Positions 21,582-30,557 of a stretch of 64,000 nucleotides of DNA are shown here, piece after piece. Source of the stretch: Pseudomonas lurida. Its GTDB lineage: Bacteria; Pseudomonadota; Gammaproteobacteria; Pseudomonadales; Pseudomonadaceae. A program made the position numbers and the translations under genes. The notes beneath the pieces were generated by a model that was given only the letters and a program-made list of their open reading frames with translations, did no database searches and was not told the DNA's origin. The stretch spans positions 1,037,501 to 1,101,500 of the forward strand of contig NZ_PDJB01000001.1 of NCBI RefSeq assembly GCF_002563895.1, given 5' to 3'. Numbering within the stretch: the first letter of the stretch is position 1; each line of letters begins with the position of its first letter.

Positions 21582-23090
21582 TCAAGCGTAGCTTTCGGTC
21601 TCGGCGGCAGGTTCCACCAGCTCCAAGCTGATGTTGTTCTGGGTGTTGATCTTGCGGTACAACTCGGCATCCGTCTCGAGCACCTTTTCCCGTGCGGGGA
21701 AGATCTCGTGCAGTTTGGATGCCCACTCACCGGCAGCTTTGGCCGGGAAGCAGCGCTCGATCAGTTCCAGCATGATCGAAACAGTCACCGAAGCGCCCGG
21801 GGATGCGCCCAGCAGGGCTGCCAGCGAACCATCCTTGGCGGCCACCAGCTCGGTGCCGAATTGCAGCACGCCGCCTTTCTTCGGGTCTTTCTTGATGATC
21901 TGCACCCGTTGGCCGGCCACTTCCAGGCGCCAGTCTTCGGCTTTCGCCTCGGGGTAGAAGCGGCGCAGGGATTCCAGGCGCTGCTCCATCGATTGGCGCA
22001 CTTCGCTGACCAGGTACTTGGTCAGGTCCATGTTGTCTCGCGCCACTGCCAGCATCGGGCCGATGTTGCCGGCACGAATCGACATTGGCAGGTCGAGGAA
22101 CGAGCCGTGCTTGAGGAACTTGGTGGTGAAGCCGGCGTATGGCCCGAACAGCAGGGACTTCTTGCCCTCCACCACGCGGGTGTCCAGGTGCGGCACGGAC
22201 ATCGGCGGCGAACCCACGGCGGCTTGGCTGTAGACCTTGGCCTGGTGATGCTTGACCACTTCCGGGTTGTCGCAACGCAGCCATTGGCCGCTGACCGGGA
22301 AGCCGCCAAAGCCTTTGCTTTCTTCGATACCCGAGGCTTGCAGCAGCGGCAGGGCCGCGCCACCGGCGCCGAGGAACACGAACTTGGCGTCCACTTCACG
22401 GCTGTTGCCGCTGTTGACGTCCTTGATGCTCACGGTCCAGCCCGCGCCATTGCGCTTGAGGCCGGTGACACGCTTGCTGTACTTGACCTGGGCGTCCGGC
22501 GAACTGGTCAGGTGGTTCAGCAGCTGATTGGTCAGTGCGCCAAAGTTGACGTCGGTGCCGTTCATCACACGGGTGGCCGCGATTTTTTCGTCGAGCGGAC
22601 GGCCCGGCATCATCAGTGGCATCCACTCGGCCATCTCGCTGCGGTCTTCGGTGTAGTGCATGTCCGAAAACGCGTGATGCTGGCTGAGGGTTTCAAAGCG
22701 CTTCTTGAGGAAGGACACGCCTTTTTCGCCTTGCACGAAGCTCAGGTGCGGCACCGGGCTGATAAAGGACTTGGACGAGCCAAAGGTGCCCTTTTTGGTC
22801 AGGTACGCCCAGAACTGCTTCGACACCTCGAACTGGGTGTTGATGTGCACGGCTTTCTTGATGTCGATGGAACCATCGGCAGCCTGCGGCGTGTAGTTCA
22901 GCTCACACAGGCCGGCGTGGCCGGTACCGGCGTTGTTCCACGGGTTGGAACTTTCCGCGGCACCCGAATCCATCAGCTCAACGACTTCCAGCTTGAGGCC
23001 GGGGTCGAGCTCTTTGAGCAGTACGGCCAGGGTGGCACTCATGATGCCGGCCCCTACCAGTACTACGTCGACTGCTTCGTTATGCGCCAT
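21582..23090 (-). CDS. mqo: Malate:quinone oxidoreductase
   Basis: This 502-residue FAD-dependent, membrane-associated enzyme oxidises malate to oxaloacetate and passes electrons to quinone, bypassing NAD-malate dehydrogenase in the TCA cycle. The dinucleotide fold is at the N-terminus ([16 protein letters not shown]). The conserved block [20 protein letters not shown] is present. GGAG lies nine bases before the ATG. Pseudomonads depend on Mqo, and several species carry two copies; which paralogue this is (the PA4640 position) I infer from synteny. Confidence 0.96.
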   Translation of the reverse strand: MAHNEAVDVVLVGAGIMSATLAVLLKELDPGLKLEVVELMDSGAAESSNPWNNAGTGHAGLCELNYTPQAADGSIDIKKAVHINTQFEVSKQFWAYLTKKGTFGSSKSFISPVPHLSFVQGEKGVSFLKKRFETLSQHHAFSDMHYTEDRSEMAEWMPLMMPGRPLDEKIAATRVMNGTDVNFGALTNQLLNHLTSSPDAQVKYSKRVTGLKRNGAGWTVSIKDVNSGNSREVDAKFVFLGAGGAALPLLQASGIEESKGFGGFPVSGQWLRCDNPEVVKHHQAKVYSQAAVGSPPMSVPHLDTRVVEGKKSLLFGPYAGFTTKFLKHGSFLDLPMSIRAGNIGPMLAVARDNMDLTKYLVSEVRQSMEQRLESLRRFYPEAKAEDWRLEVAGQRVQIIKKDPKKGGVLQFGTELVAAKDGSLAALLGASPGASVTVSIMLELIERCFPAKAAGEWASKLHEIFPAREKVLETDAELYRKINTQNNISLELVEPAAETESYA

Positions 23091-23814
23091 TTAACGCGTC
23101 TCCAAAATCTGCAGCACCAAATTGACGGCATGGCTGCCAGGAGTGACGGGGCGGTTCACGTGTTGCCCCAGGTTACCCATGGCCAGGATCGCCATGTCCG
23201 ATTCGCAATTCTTTGCAACTTCAGCACACGCTTCCTGCCGGGCTAATCTGCCTATGAACGCATTCATGGGCGCCTGTGGCAATTCGACTTATGGTCAAAG
23301 CGTGTGATTCGTGCAACCAATCCGTAGCGGACAGGCTCAAGCTCCGGTTTTTGAGGCGTGCTCGGTCCTGTGTGGTTGGGCTGTTCCAGACGCTGATGGT
23401 GCTTGTACAAACGCCAAACTATTCATTTGCTCGCCACACTCTTGTGAAGTTGTGAAAACCCGTTTTTTCACGCTCTTTTGAAGACGTGAACCTCAAAAAA
23501 GGGCTGCCCCAGCCTGGCACCTGGCCCGGATACCTTGCCGACACGCGGCAAAACGGGCAAAAACTCAAGTGGCCGAGCGCAATGGCAGCTCTGGCAGATT
23601 CGGTAAAGGTGGGTGGTTTGCACGGAAAACAGCAAGCGCGCCAGCTTCACTCGATCTGTGTGGGCGGCTCTCTGTGGGCGATTCTTGGGGTTAATGCCGA
23701 GGCATTAACGATGCTGCGAGGCCCGATCAGGAGACGTCCTTATAATCGGGGGGAGATTGTAGCGAAGAACGCTATGGAAATGGGCGTGTTTTATGACTTT
23801 TATTAGGTGTTCGG
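23091..23814. other. Long intergenic region upstream of mqo without a supported gene
   Basis: These 724 bases hold the mqo leader and promoter. I see a hairpin GTGAAAA..TTTTTTCAC near 23452-23471, a small palindrome TTAATGCCGAGGCATTAA at about 23692-23709, and a TATAAT at about 23741. Two open frames (23091-23282 minus, 23486-23806 plus) lack a convincing ribosome site and have unnatural composition. A small RNA is possible but not shown. Confidence 0.4.
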
Positions 23815-24048
23815 TCAGGCGGCCAACGGCTGGTGCCGGGGCGACCGCGCTGGACGTGGGCTGACGCGCGCGCGGGCCGGCAGCGGGTGGTGCATCCAGC
23901 TCAGGCGGATTTCATCGATTTCCACCCAGCCGTCGCCTACGGGAGGCTGGCTGCACTCCTTGAAGGCCTGGCAGCGCCCCTGCGCATCCAGCAGGGCGAA
24001 CTGGCGAAGGGTGGGTTTGCGCGTGAACAGCGACCAGAGAAAATGCAT
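23815..24048 (-). CDS. Small conserved hypothetical protein
   Basis: This 77-residue protein starts MHFLWSLFTRKPTLRQFALL with a perfect AGGAGG eight bases upstream, the main support for it being real. The N-terminal two thirds (DAQGRCQAFKECSQPPVGDGWVEIDEIRLSW) looks globular with two Cys; the C-terminus is a basic Arg- and Pro-rich tail. No signal peptide or membrane span. I do not recognise a function. It is convergent with nothing and divergent from the YajG-like gene. Confidence 0.65.
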   Translation of the reverse strand: MHFLWSLFTRKPTLRQFALLDAQGRCQAFKECSQPPVGDGWVEIDEIRLSWMHHPLPARARVSPRPARSPRHQPLAA

Positions 24049-24242
24049 GGCGGTTGACCTCCTGAGATTGGGGCCAAGCTTGCCTGTCGGGCATGACGGG
24101 GCTGTGTATCGGTCGTGACATATCAGTGACAGCGAACCGCTCCGGGCCACGCAGGTCTCAGGTTGTAACTGGCGCTAGTTCCCGGCGCCGGCGCACCGCT
24201 ATACTGCCCGCCTGTCGGTACCCGATTTCTGGAGAGAAGAGC

Positions 24243-24830
24243 ATGTTGCAACGCCTGTTGTTCGGTTTGATCACTGTGACCAGTTTGACCCTGGTTGGCT
24301 GCGCCAACAGCCCGCAACAACTGACCCCGGAACCGAAGATCACCACGCAGCTGGCCCCAGTGGGCCACGGCCAGGCGGTGTCGGTGCGTGTGGTCGATGG
24401 CCGCCCATCGCCGACACTCGGCTCGCGCGGTGGCCTGTACCCGGAAACCGCGCTGGTGTCGGTGAACGCCCAGGACGTGCTGCCCAAGCTGCAGGCCCAG
24501 GCCGAAGCTGCCGTGCGCCTGCTGGGTTTCACCCCGAGCCCCAACGCGCCGGGCGCTCCGCAGTTGACTATCACCCTGGCCGAATTGAAGTATCAGTCGC
24601 CTAAAGACGGCCTGTACGTGACTGAAGCTTCCATTGGCGCAACCTTCAAGTCTGACGTCACCGCCGGCACTCGTCGCTATAGCGGTCGCTACGGCGCGTC
24701 CCTGAACCAGCGCTTCGGTATGTCGCCGAATCAGGAAACCAACACCAAGCTGGTCAGCGACGTCCTGAGCGACGCCTTGACCCGCCTGTTCAAGGACCCA
24801 AGCATCGGTTCATTGCTCAGCTCGCAATAA
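24243..24830 (+). CDS. YajG family lipoprotein
   Basis: This 195-residue lipoprotein has a signal sequence ending in lipobox LVGC with the lipidated Cys20. The body (VSVRVVDGRPSPTLGSRGGLYPETALV, then LPKLQAQAEAAVRLLGF) matches the YajG family, whose role is unknown. Residue +2 is Ala, so sorting to the outer membrane by Lol is expected. The ATG at 24243 is preceded by GGAGAG. A strong terminator follows. Confidence 0.85.
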   Translation: MLQRLLFGLITVTSLTLVGCANSPQQLTPEPKITTQLAPVGHGQAVSVRVVDGRPSPTLGSRGGLYPETALVSVNAQDVLPKLQAQAEAAVRLLGFTPSPNAPGAPQLTITLAELKYQSPKDGLYVTEASIGATFKSDVTAGTRRYSGRYGASLNQRFGMSPNQETNTKLVSDVLSDALTRLFKDPSIGSLLSSQ

Positions 24831-24841
24831 TCGATCCTTCA

Positions 24842-24878
24842 AAAACCGGGCGCCTTGAGGCGCCCGGTTTTTTTTCGC
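24842..24878 (+). terminator. Rho-independent terminator after yajG-like gene
   Basis: CCGGGCGCC and GGCGCCCGG form a perfect stem around TTGA, followed by eight T residues. Confidence 0.92.
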
Positions 24879-24886
24879 CTCCAGTT

Positions 24887-25096
24887 TCACGCGGCGGTGT
24901 CGATACAGAAGTCCAGCATGCTCACCCCCGTCAGCAGATCGGTCTCCGGCAAGTCCGCATGCTGGTGCCCACCAAGGGCGCAATACACCAGCCAGTGGCG
25001 GTCCTGGACGTTGAAGGCCAGGCTGCCGATCAGCGCCTCCTGCTCATCGCTTTGGGTGATCAGGTACAGCCGATCCTGGTTCTGGGCGTGCAACAT
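24887..25096 (-). CDS. Small conserved hypothetical protein
   Basis: This 69-residue protein (MLHAQNQDRLYLITQSDEQE..) is acidic and mixed alpha/beta, with AGGAG six bases before the ATG on the minus strand. It has no signal peptide, no membrane segment and two Cys (YCALG, DFCID). I do not recognise the family. It ends just after the terminator of the YajG-like gene, and the promoter would lie in 25097-25250. Confidence 0.65.
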   Translation of the reverse strand: MLHAQNQDRLYLITQSDEQEALIGSLAFNVQDRHWLVYCALGGHQHADLPETDLLTGVSMLDFCIDTAA

Positions 25097-25279
25097 GACA
25101 AGCTCCTAAAGCGTCGAAGGGCAACAGAGTGGCCTGTTAAGGTGACGTTCAGGTGACGTTGTAAATTACTGGATACATTAGCCGTCAATGGGGGAGGGAG
25201 CATTTCAGGCGCCGGAGGCCGCTATCGTTCAGGTTTGTATCTGAACTGATACCAAGACACTGTTCTACTGAGGTTTGCG

Positions 25280-25537
25280 ATGGCGCTGCCCGCACTATTG
25301 ATCAATGCTGTGGCTTTATTGGTGGCCTGCCCCGGGGCGGCGCTGCTGTTCATCACTCGCCTGCGCGAACAGCGCGCGATGGCCGACCTGACCGCGCAAA
25401 GCGAAGAGCGCGCGATCGACCAACCGATGTTGTTTCTGGATGTGCGCACTGAACGGGCGCATCGCCTGGCTTACCGCATCGGGTTCGCCTGCCTGGGGCT
25501 GGCACTCACGATTTCCTGGCTGAGCACCCGCCTCTAA
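25280..25537 (+). CDS. Small membrane protein of unknown function
   Basis: This 85-residue protein has two predicted transmembrane helices (about 4-26 and 66-82) flanking a charged stretch (TRLREQRAMADLTAQSEERAIDQ). A GAGG lies about seven bases before the ATG. It is divergent from the 69-residue gene. The helix-charged-helix layout would leave the middle on one side of the inner membrane. No function is recognised. Confidence 0.6.
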   Translation: MALPALLINAVALLVACPGAALLFITRLREQRAMADLTAQSEERAIDQPMLFLDVRTERAHRLAYRIGFACLGLALTISWLSTRL

Positions 25538-25555
25538 AAATACCGCGAAACAGCT

Positions 25556-25661
25556 ATGGGAGCTGGGCTTGTGTGGGAGCTGGCTTGCCTGCGAATAGCA
25601 TCACCTCGGTGTGACTGACACACCTAGGTGCCTGCATCGCGGGCAAGCCCAGCTCCCACAC
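25556..25661. repeat. REPIN-like inverted pair with an extra half unit
   Basis: GTGGGAGCTGGCTTGCCTGCGA (arm at about 25573-25594) and TCGCGGGCAAGCCCAGCTCCCAC (25637-25659) form an imperfect palindrome; an additional TGGGAGCTGGGCTTG copy lies at 25557-25571. The spacer has its own CACCTCGGTGT..ACACCTAGGTG stem. Confidence 0.7.
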
Positions 25662-25666
25662 GTTGT

Positions 25667-26833
25667 TTACAGCGCGATTCCAGCCTTGACCCGATACTGA
25701 TTGCGCACCGGCGTTGCATATTGCAGCACCAGGTATGGCCGGTGTTCGGCCGGGCATTCGTTCAGGCGGCGCTCCCATTCAGCCTTGGCCTTGGCCAATT
25801 CATCCGCCGGGAACACTTCGGCGGCCGTCGGCACCTGCAATTGCGGGTCGGCGTCGCTCCATTGCTGATACGCCAGGTAGTGCACCGGGAACAACCGGTA
25901 ACCGCCCAGAATCTGCCGGTCCATTTCCACCGCCAGCAACTTGGTGTCTTCGAAACGCTCGGTGATCGGCGGTGCGAAATTGATGTGGACCCGGCCCTTG
26001 TAGCCTGTAATGCCAAGGGCGATGCTCACGTCGTCTTCGCCCGGCGCCTTGGTGTAGGTGCCGGTGGTGGCGCGGATGTACAACTCGCGAGCCTTGGCGG
26101 TGTCGCACGGGTCGTACTCGTAGCTGATCGACACCGGCGTCAGGTTCAGCGACTGGATCACCTCGGCGAACGGCTCGTCCTTGCGGCTGACGTGGAACAT
26201 CTTGAGGATCGCCGACTCGGTGCGATCGTCCCCATCCTTGGCGCGCCCTTCGGCCTGTGCGATCCAGATGGATTGGCAATCGTTGCGGATCGAATGGTTG
26301 ATGTAGGCCGACAACAGGTTGTAGGCCGCCATTTTCTCCTTTCGTCCGGTGATCGAGCGGTGCACGATGAAGCTCTTGTTCAGGCGCATCAGGTCGCTGA
26401 CAAACGGCTTTTGCAGCAGGTTGTCGCCAATGGCGATGCGTGGCGTCGGCAGCCCGGCGTGGTAGACGGCATAGTTGACGAACGCCGGGTCCATCACGAT
26501 ATCGCGGTGGTTGGCCAGGAACAGGTAGGCGGTGCCGGACTTGAGTTGCTCGACGCCGGTGTAGGTCACGCCGTCGGTCGCGCGGTCAATGGTGTGGTCG
26601 ACGTAGTACTCGACTTTGTCCTGCAGCGTGGCCACGGTAGTGACGCCGGCAAACTCACGGCGCAGTTTGCGGGCGATCATCGGCTTGAGCAGCCAGCCCA
26701 GGGCGCCGGCAAAGCGCGGGAAGCGGAAGTGGGTCAGGATGTCCAGAAAGGCCTTGTCACGGAACAGACGTGCCAGCACTGCCGGGACTTCGCTGTCGTT
26801 GTAAGGTCGGATGGTATCGAATTCGCCCATCAT
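25667..26833 (-). CDS. Acyltransferase of the PlsB/PlsC superfamily
   Basis: This 388-residue protein carries the acyltransferase core: motif I FLANHRDIVMDPAF (about 106-119), a SFIVHRS segment, and motif III-like AEGRAKDGDD. It probably acylates a lysophospholipid or a related alcohol at the membrane. The usual HX4D motif is here HRDIVMD, with five residues between His and the second Asp. No clear transmembrane helix is seen. It is annotated in relatives as 1-acylglycerol-3-phosphate acyltransferase, but the true substrate is not evident. ATG-ATG at 26833/26830 gives two possible starts. Confidence 0.8.
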   Translation of the reverse strand: MMGEFDTIRPYNDSEVPAVLARLFRDKAFLDILTHFRFPRFAGALGWLLKPMIARKLRREFAGVTTVATLQDKVEYYVDHTIDRATDGVTYTGVEQLKSGTAYLFLANHRDIVMDPAFVNYAVYHAGLPTPRIAIGDNLLQKPFVSDLMRLNKSFIVHRSITGRKEKMAAYNLLSAYINHSIRNDCQSIWIAQAEGRAKDGDDRTESAILKMFHVSRKDEPFAEVIQSLNLTPVSISYEYDPCDTAKARELYIRATTGTYTKAPGEDDVSIALGITGYKGRVHINFAPPITERFEDTKLLAVEMDRQILGGYRLFPVHYLAYQQWSDADPQLQVPTAAEVFPADELAKAKAEWERRLNECPAEHRPYLVLQYATPVRNQYRVKAGIAL

Positions 26834-26962
26834 GCTCTCTTGTTAGAAACGGCTAGGGTAAGTATAGGAAATACCAGGGTACGGACCGAGTAATGGGCTC
26901 GGCCGGAAATAGCCCTGTAAATAGACCGGCGATTATACGCACAAGTCACCTTGGAGGCTGCG

Positions 26963-27145
26963 ATGCTGGAAACCGCGACGTACGATTGTCCTTATTGTGG
27001 TGAAGAGGTCGAGACAACCGTGGATTTGTCCGGTGGTGATCAGACCTATATAGAAGACTGCCAAGTGTGTTGCCGACCGATCATTTTCCATCTGCAGGTT
27101 CATGGTGAAGAATGGATGCTGGAAACCCGTAGCGAAAATGAATGA
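26963..27145 (+). CDS. CPxCG-motif Cys-rich protein
   Basis: This 60-residue protein has a zinc-ribbon pattern: CPYC at 9-12 and CQVCC at about 33-37. Such CPxCG proteins are widespread and unassigned; a zinc-binding role is likely. The ATG at 26963 has GGAGG eight bases upstream; an in-frame TTG at 26951 is inside that ribosome site and was rejected. The next gene starts 12 bases later, so the two are co-transcribed. Confidence 0.85.
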   Translation: MLETATYDCPYCGEEVETTVDLSGGDQTYIEDCQVCCRPIIFHLQVHGEEWMLETRSENE

Positions 27146-27157
27146 CGGGGGTGCCCC

Positions 27158-27418
27158 ATGCAGCGAATCTACGAACCGGAAAACCTGATGGAAGGCGAGC
27201 TGCTGCAACAGATGCTCGCCAGCGAGGGCATCGAGGCGCACCTGGTTGGCCGCCATTTGCTCGGTGGCACCGGCGAACTGCCGATCTTTGGCCTGTTGGG
27301 CCTTGAGGTAGACAATGACCGCGCCGTGGATGCGCGCGAGCTGATTACCGCCTACATGGGCGCGCAACCCTTGCCCGGTGACGAACCTGACAGCTACCCC
27401 GACGTGCTGGTCTGTTAG
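27158..27418 (+). CDS. DUF2007 domain protein (putative signal-transducing protein)
   Basis: This 86-residue protein has the DUF2007 pattern: an N-terminal NLMEGELLQQMLASEGIEAHLVG segment, a GTGELPIFGLLGLEV centre and a DNDRAVDARELI helix, resembling a PII-like small alpha/beta fold. It is cytoplasmic, with unknown function. It lies between the CPxCG gene and the YedK-like gene. Confidence 0.85.
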   Translation: MQRIYEPENLMEGELLQQMLASEGIEAHLVGRHLLGGTGELPIFGLLGLEVDNDRAVDARELITAYMGAQPLPGDEPDSYPDVLVC

Positions 27419-27454
27419 GCTGTCGTTCGGTTTACCCAAGAGTCGTGTTGCCCC

Positions 27455-28075
27455 ATGTGTGGACGTTATGCCCTGTTTCGCTGGACCCCTGCTTTTGCTG
27501 CTTTGCCAGGCTTCCCCGCCGACCAGCAGGCCCAGTGGAACATCTCCCCGAATGATTCGGTGCTGATCCAGCGCCTGAGCGACGGCCAGCGCACCCTGGC
27601 GCGCGCGCGCTGGGGGCTGACGCCGCCGTGGCTGACAGACCTTTCTCGCACACCCGCGCATGCCCGCGCGGAAACCCTGGCCGAGCAACCAATGTTTCGC
27701 GAAGCATTCCGGCAGCGCCGTTGCCTGCTGCCGGCCAATGGGTTCTACGAATGGCGCGGCACCCAACGCAAACGCCCGTACTGGCTGACGCCGGGGGAGG
27801 GCTCCACGTTGTTTTTTGCCGCGATCTGGGAAGCGTACCCCGTGCAGGAACAGGTGTGGCTGAGCACGGCGGTGGTGACCCAGGCTGCGCAGGCTCAGCG
27901 CCGGCCGCTGATTCTGGATGCCGCGGGGCAGGAAGCCTGGCTTGATCCCGAGACGCCGTTGCACGTGTTGCAAGGGCTATTGGCCGGTGAACCCACCGCA
28001 TTGCGCGAGCGGGTGTTGGCCAACATGGTCAATGATCCGAAGCTCAATGGGCCGGAGTGCCTGACCCCGGCGTGA
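27455..28075 (+). CDS. YedK/HMCES-like SOS response-associated peptidase
   Basis: This 206-residue protein belongs to the SRAP family, which protects abasic sites in single-stranded DNA by forming a thiazolidine crosslink through Cys2. Cys2 (MCGRY) and the catalytic Glu99 (GFYEWRG) are present. Two other known active-site positions differ: the Asn of the usual NARAET motif is His69 (AHARAET), and the His of the usual IHDRRP motif is Ala147 (QAQRRP). The crosslink chemistry may therefore differ. I saw no LexA-like box upstream of the three-gene run. Confidence 0.88.
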   Translation: MCGRYALFRWTPAFAALPGFPADQQAQWNISPNDSVLIQRLSDGQRTLARARWGLTPPWLTDLSRTPAHARAETLAEQPMFREAFRQRRCLLPANGFYEWRGTQRKRPYWLTPGEGSTLFFAAIWEAYPVQEQVWLSTAVVTQAAQAQRRPLILDAAGQEAWLDPETPLHVLQGLLAGEPTALRERVLANMVNDPKLNGPECLTPA

Positions 28076-28104
28076 CGCTGGGCGCTACGCGGTGTATGTG
28101 CGGG

Positions 28105-28187
28105 CCTCATCGCAGGCAAGCCAGCTCCCACATTGGACTGTATTCACACGTCCAAGTGTGGGGGCAAGCTTGCCTGCGATGGCGGTC
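28105..28187. repeat. REPIN-like inverted pair
   Basis: ATCGCAGGCAAGCCAGCTCCCAC at about 28109-28131 and GTGTGGGGGCAAGCTTGCCTGCGAT at 28156-28180 are related in inverted order. It lies between the convergent YedK-like and chemoreceptor genes. Confidence 0.7.
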
Positions 28188-30326
28188 TTACACCTTGAAC
28201 TGATTGATCAGCCGGCGCTGCTGCTCCGCCAACTTGGTCAAATCCGCACTGGCCGCGCTGGACTCATCCGCGCCGCCCGCCACCTCGTTGGCCACCTGGC
28301 CGATATTGATCACGTTGCGATTGATGTCCTCGGCTACCGCGCTCTGCTCCTCGGCCGCGCTGGCGATCTGGGTGTTCATGTCGTTGATCACCGACACCGC
28401 CTGGGTGATTGTCTCCAACGCTTCAGCCGCCTGGGCGGCGTGCTGCACGCTTTCATCGGTGCGGTTCTGGCTGTCTTCCATTACCCGCACCACATCCCGC
28501 GTGCCTTGCTGCAGTTGCTGGATCATGGCCTGGATTTCTTCGGTGGCCTTCTGGGTCTTCTGCGCCAGATTGCGCACTTCGTCGGCCACTACCGCGAAGC
28601 CACGGCCTTGTTCGCCGGCACGCGCCGCCTCAATGGCCGCGTTGAGGGCCAAGAGGTTGGTCTGTTCCGCGATCCCGCGAATCGCCGTGAGGATGGCGTT
28701 GATGTTCTCGCTGTCCTTGGCCAGGGTTTGCACCACGCCGACCGCCTTGCCAATTTCCTCCGCGAGCGCACCGATGGAGAGGGAAGTATCGCGCACAATG
28801 CGCATGCCTTGGCTCGCGGCCTGGTCGGCATGGCTGGCGGCTTGTGCGGCTTGGGTGGCGTTGCGTGCAACGTCTTGCGCAGTGGCGGTCATCTCATGCA
28901 CAGCGGTGGCCACTTGATCGATCTCCACCATTTGCTTATGCACCCCCTGGTTGGTGCGGATCGCAATATCAGCCGTGTGCTCCGATGAGTCGCTGACCTT
29001 CTGCACTGAACTCACCACCTGAGTGATCATGCCTTGCAGCTTGATCAGGAAGGTATTGAAGCCCGTGGCGATCGCGCCCAGCTCATCGGCGCGATCACTG
29101 GTCAGGCGCCGTGTCAGGTCGCCTTCGCCCTGCGCGATGTCATTGAGCATGGCCACCATTTGCTTGAGCGGGCGGGCGATACCGTGGCCGACCAGCCAGA
29201 TCACCAGCAGGCCGATACCGGCGATCACCAGGCCGGCGACGGTCATGCCCAGGATGTCGGTCTTGCGCTGGGCTTCCAGGTCGCTTTGCAGTTTCTGCAA
29301 GTCGGCCATCACTGCGCTCAGGGGCAGTTGCACCATCAGGGTCCAGCGTGCGTCGGTCTGGCCGATATTGAACGGCAGGAACAACTCGATATGCCCGTGT
29401 TCCTTGTCGATGTCGTAGCGCACTTCACCGACTTTCAGCTGGTTCAGGTTGGTCAATTCGTTGCTGTCGAGCAGGTCGCCGGCTTTTTCGCCGAGTTTGC
29501 TCGCGTCCTTGGTGTAGGCCACCAAGCGGCCGTTGCTGGAGATCAGCGCCAGCTCGCCGGCGCCGTTGTAGAGTTTCTGGTCGGCGCTGGTGAGCATGTC
29601 CTGAATGAAATTCACCGACAGGTCGGCACCGACGATCCCCTCAAATGTGCCGTCGATCATGATCGGCTCGATAAACGAAGCCAGCATCACCATTGCATTG
29701 CCGACCTTGTAGGGAGCCGGGTCGATGGCGCAGGCTTTCTTGCTTTCCTTGGAACACAGGTAGTACTCACTGGCGCGTACACCGGTGGACAGGATGTTCT
29801 GGTCGTTGACGTCAGCGAGTTTATCCAGGCCCAGGCTGCCATCCGCGTTGCGGTACCACCACGGCAGGAAACGTCCGTCGGCGCCTATGCCGACAATAGG
29901 GCTGTTCACGTAGGCCGCGTCGTTGTGATCGATGGCGTTGGGCTCCCAGCCAATGTAGGCGCCGAGGATCTTCGGGTTGCGTACCACGGTTTCGTGCAGC
30001 AGGTTGATCAGTTGTTCGCGGCCGACTTGCAGGGCCGGATCGCCCTTGGCGTCTTTCATGCCGAGCAGGGCGTTGGCGGTGGCCAGGCCCTTGGCGGTCA
30101 CCAGTGGCGCTTCCAATTCACGCTGGATCAAGGTGGCCTGGGTGTGCGCCAGGGTGGTGAGGCGTTGCTCGATAATCTGTTCGAACTGCACCTGGGTGCG
30201 CGTTTGCACCATCTCTTGGGTCCGCGCGCCGGCAAACAACGCGTAGAGCACCAGCACCGCGACCACACTCAGGACAATGGCCCCGGCCAAGGCCGCGACA
30301 GAAAACTGAATCGACTTGAATTTCAT
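28188..30326 (-). CDS. Methyl-accepting chemotaxis protein with dCache domain
   Basis: This 712-residue chemoreceptor has a first transmembrane helix at about 12-34, a periplasmic dCache-type domain at about 40-350 ([10 protein letters not shown].., [15 protein letters not shown].., [12 protein letters not shown]), a second helix at about 365-390, HAMP, and a signalling tip with the conserved [20 protein letters not shown]. Two Cys in the sensor (CSKESKKAC) could form a disulfide. The classical amino-acid-binding dCache motif is not clearly present, so the ligand is unknown. No CheR-binding pentapeptide at the C-terminus. The MKFKSIQF start is chosen at 30326. Confidence 0.92.
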   Translation of the reverse strand: MKFKSIQFSVAALAGAIVLSVVAVLVLYALFAGARTQEMVQTRTQVQFEQIIEQRLTTLAHTQATLIQRELEAPLVTAKGLATANALLGMKDAKGDPALQVGREQLINLLHETVVRNPKILGAYIGWEPNAIDHNDAAYVNSPIVGIGADGRFLPWWYRNADGSLGLDKLADVNDQNILSTGVRASEYYLCSKESKKACAIDPAPYKVGNAMVMLASFIEPIMIDGTFEGIVGADLSVNFIQDMLTSADQKLYNGAGELALISSNGRLVAYTKDASKLGEKAGDLLDSNELTNLNQLKVGEVRYDIDKEHGHIELFLPFNIGQTDARWTLMVQLPLSAVMADLQKLQSDLEAQRKTDILGMTVAGLVIAGIGLLVIWLVGHGIARPLKQMVAMLNDIAQGEGDLTRRLTSDRADELGAIATGFNTFLIKLQGMITQVVSSVQKVSDSSEHTADIAIRTNQGVHKQMVEIDQVATAVHEMTATAQDVARNATQAAQAASHADQAASQGMRIVRDTSLSIGALAEEIGKAVGVVQTLAKDSENINAILTAIRGIAEQTNLLALNAAIEAARAGEQGRGFAVVADEVRNLAQKTQKATEEIQAMIQQLQQGTRDVVRVMEDSQNRTDESVQHAAQAAEALETITQAVSVINDMNTQIASAAEEQSAVAEDINRNVINIGQVANEVAGGADESSAASADLTKLAEQQRRLINQFKV

Positions 30327-30557
30327 GAAAGCTCCGGGCACAGGGGGGGACGGTCCGCCTTTTTGTATCGGCCACGGGCGTGCTGGGCATGAGGGGGCGC
30401 CCTGCAAAATTGTTCGGGGTGTCGCGAATGGAATGCCCGCCGCCGTTACGGGTATTGGTGGGATGTATCTGAAAATCGGTGGTTACACGTCTGGTGTATC
30501 TGGCGCAGATACAAATGTACGCCTACGATACGCGCCATGTTTTCAGGGAGCAGGCGC

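Noticed and set aside
23091..23282. 63-codon minus-strand frame ending right before the mqo ATG (TAAATG)
   Set aside because: The adjacency suggested a leader peptide, but it has no convincing ribosome site and mqo has its own GGAG at good spacing, which lies inside the end of this frame.
23486..23806. 106-codon plus-strand frame upstream of the small hypothetical gene
   Set aside because: Composition is odd, there is no Shine-Dalgarno before the start, and the frame crosses a palindrome and a TATAAT.
26834..26962. LexA box before the CPxCG-DUF2007-YedK run
   Set aside because: I looked for CTGTAT-N4-ATACAG on both strands and found only a partial CTGTAAAT without its second half.
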